A DNA stretch of 64,000 nucleotides from Neoceratodus forsteri. Taxonomy: Eukaryota; Chordata; Ceratodontiformes; Ceratodontidae. This document shows, one piece after another, positions 63,130 through 64,000 of the stretch. Both the position numbers and the translations under genes were made by a program. Within the stretch, counting starts at the first letter, position 1. Each line of letters opens with the position of its first letter. Below the pieces are notes generated by a model. It did not search any database. It had not been told where the DNA came from and saw only the letters and a list, made by a program, of their open reading frames with translations. The DNA is taken from NCBI GenBank assembly GCA_016271365.2, contig CM057456.1, positions 610,271,501-610,335,500 of the forward strand. Reading direction: 5' to 3'.

Positions 63130-64000
63130 TGTAACCCCTAGGTGGCGCTATTCTGAGAGTTACTACCCCTGCCTGCACAGTAGCCTGCAGGTTGAGGGGC
63201 CTGGGCTCTCGAAACGGGTGCCTCCTCCTGGAGGACAGGGTTGTTGGCAACGTGACTGCCCTGGGTACAGCCCTCTGGGACACTTATACCCCCCTCTTTA
63301 CCCCTAGTGGCATGGCTAAACTTGCAGGTACCCCACACCAACACACTTTTGCAATACACAGTGAGTATTTCTTTGTAACCACTTACCACCAGGGCTATGA
63401 TCAGCTGGAATGCTCTGGATGACCCCCTGGAAAACAAGACCTGTGACAATTAAACAACGTTGATGCAGTACTTTTTATGCAGAGGTACACCACACCCAGT
63501 TTAACTGCAAAAAGATCCAAATCTGACTTATTGGGGGATGTGAACAAGGGAGGGGCAGTAATCTGGTGATTGATTTTAGTTCTGATTGATTCAGGCTATA
63601 ATGCATGCACTCAAAGGTCCCTGGAACATAGTCACACACACTCTAGGTACCCAGTTGGAACTACAGGCTAGCCTGAAGCATTGCCTGGGATAGGCTGGCA
63701 TTGCAACTGGCTGAGTCCCTGTGATAGAAAGAAACATGCATGCACTGTAACCCCCAATTTGTAATCCGGGGCTGGATGGCTCAGTTCACAAAAGCTTAAC
63801 AACAATTAAATCAGATGACACACTGTGATTGTTAGCTGGGTTGCAGGGAGCTACCTGGTTTTACTCACACTACCCAAAATTGGATGCAGGAAGGATGAAA
63901 TGGAGACCTCAAGATGAAGAGCTGGATGGCCAGGAGAAGCAGGGCCCACACGATGTGACGTGGTGCTCGATCCTGTTCGGTGTTGTTCATCAGGGAGCCA
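63130..64000. mobile_element. LTR of the 52,901 family, partial (runs off window)
   Basis: Starts 'tgtaacccctaggtggcgct', like the solo LTR at 52,901. The next 200 bp keep the same word order ('ctacccctgcctg', 'ggttgaggggcctgg', 'cagccctctgggacact'), after which similarity is patchy. The end lies outside the window, so it cannot be told whether this is solo or part of a full element. Confidence 0.75.

Overview
This is a stretch of vertebrate nuclear DNA made almost wholly of transposable elements. I find no convincing host gene, tRNA, rRNA or bacterial feature. Most coding potential is retrotransposon reverse transcriptase, endonuclease and gag-like ORFs with frameshifts and stops. The mix (DIRS with tyrosine recombinase, CR1 with esterase-type ORF1, L2-like LINEs with 2A-like leaders, L1, a Penelope GIY-YIG fragment, long tRNA-derived SINEs, many foldbacks) fits a large, repeat-rich genome such as an amphibian or lungfish. 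That placement is an inference and the species cannot be fixed from the sequence.

Layout. (1) 1-21,176: one L1 (plus strand, 5' end outside the window) split by nested insertions: a 5.6 kb DIRS element on the minus strand (362-5,997), a 584 bp SINE with target-site duplication (TSD), a hairpin element, and a 12 kb block holding a GC-rich tract, a Penelope fragment itself split by a CR1, a possible retroviral LTR, a second short CR1, an L2 3' end and a near-full-length CR1 (about 14,953-20,480). The L1 3' end resumes at about 20,490. (2) 21,177-30,600: the quietest part, with an L2 fragment carrying a GA-rich expansion, a LINE endonuclease fragment, several foldbacks and SINE-like pieces. (3) 30,640-35,100: a second near-full-length CR1, minus strand. 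(4) 36,350-36,970: a 460 bp inverted repeat plus tandem units. (5) 37,017-51,052: a full-length L1 flanked by a perfect 15 bp TSD, carrying two short CR1 copies, a hairpin element and a complete L2-like LINE ('family B', 43,417-48,480). (6) 51,060-64,000: a DIRS recombinase fragment, a rearranged CR1, three head-to-tail L2-type LINEs (one holding a 1.6 kb solo LTR, one holding two SINEs), a CR1 endonuclease fragment and the start of a second LTR of the same family.

How parts relate. L1 enzymes are the likely source of the SINE insertions, which have 15-17 bp TSDs and A-rich tails. The family B and family A L2 LINEs share a 3'-terminal stem-loop that varies in sequence but stays paired. Two family B copies carry an NPGP 2A-like motif after a hydrophobic leader. 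The most unusual structure is an array of six 113 bp units, with a seventh isolated unit, upstream of the family B ORF. The ends of both array and isolated unit coincide with splice-acceptor and splice-donor-like sequences. A family of hairpins with a shared core but copy-specific, internally complementary arms is the second unexplained signal.
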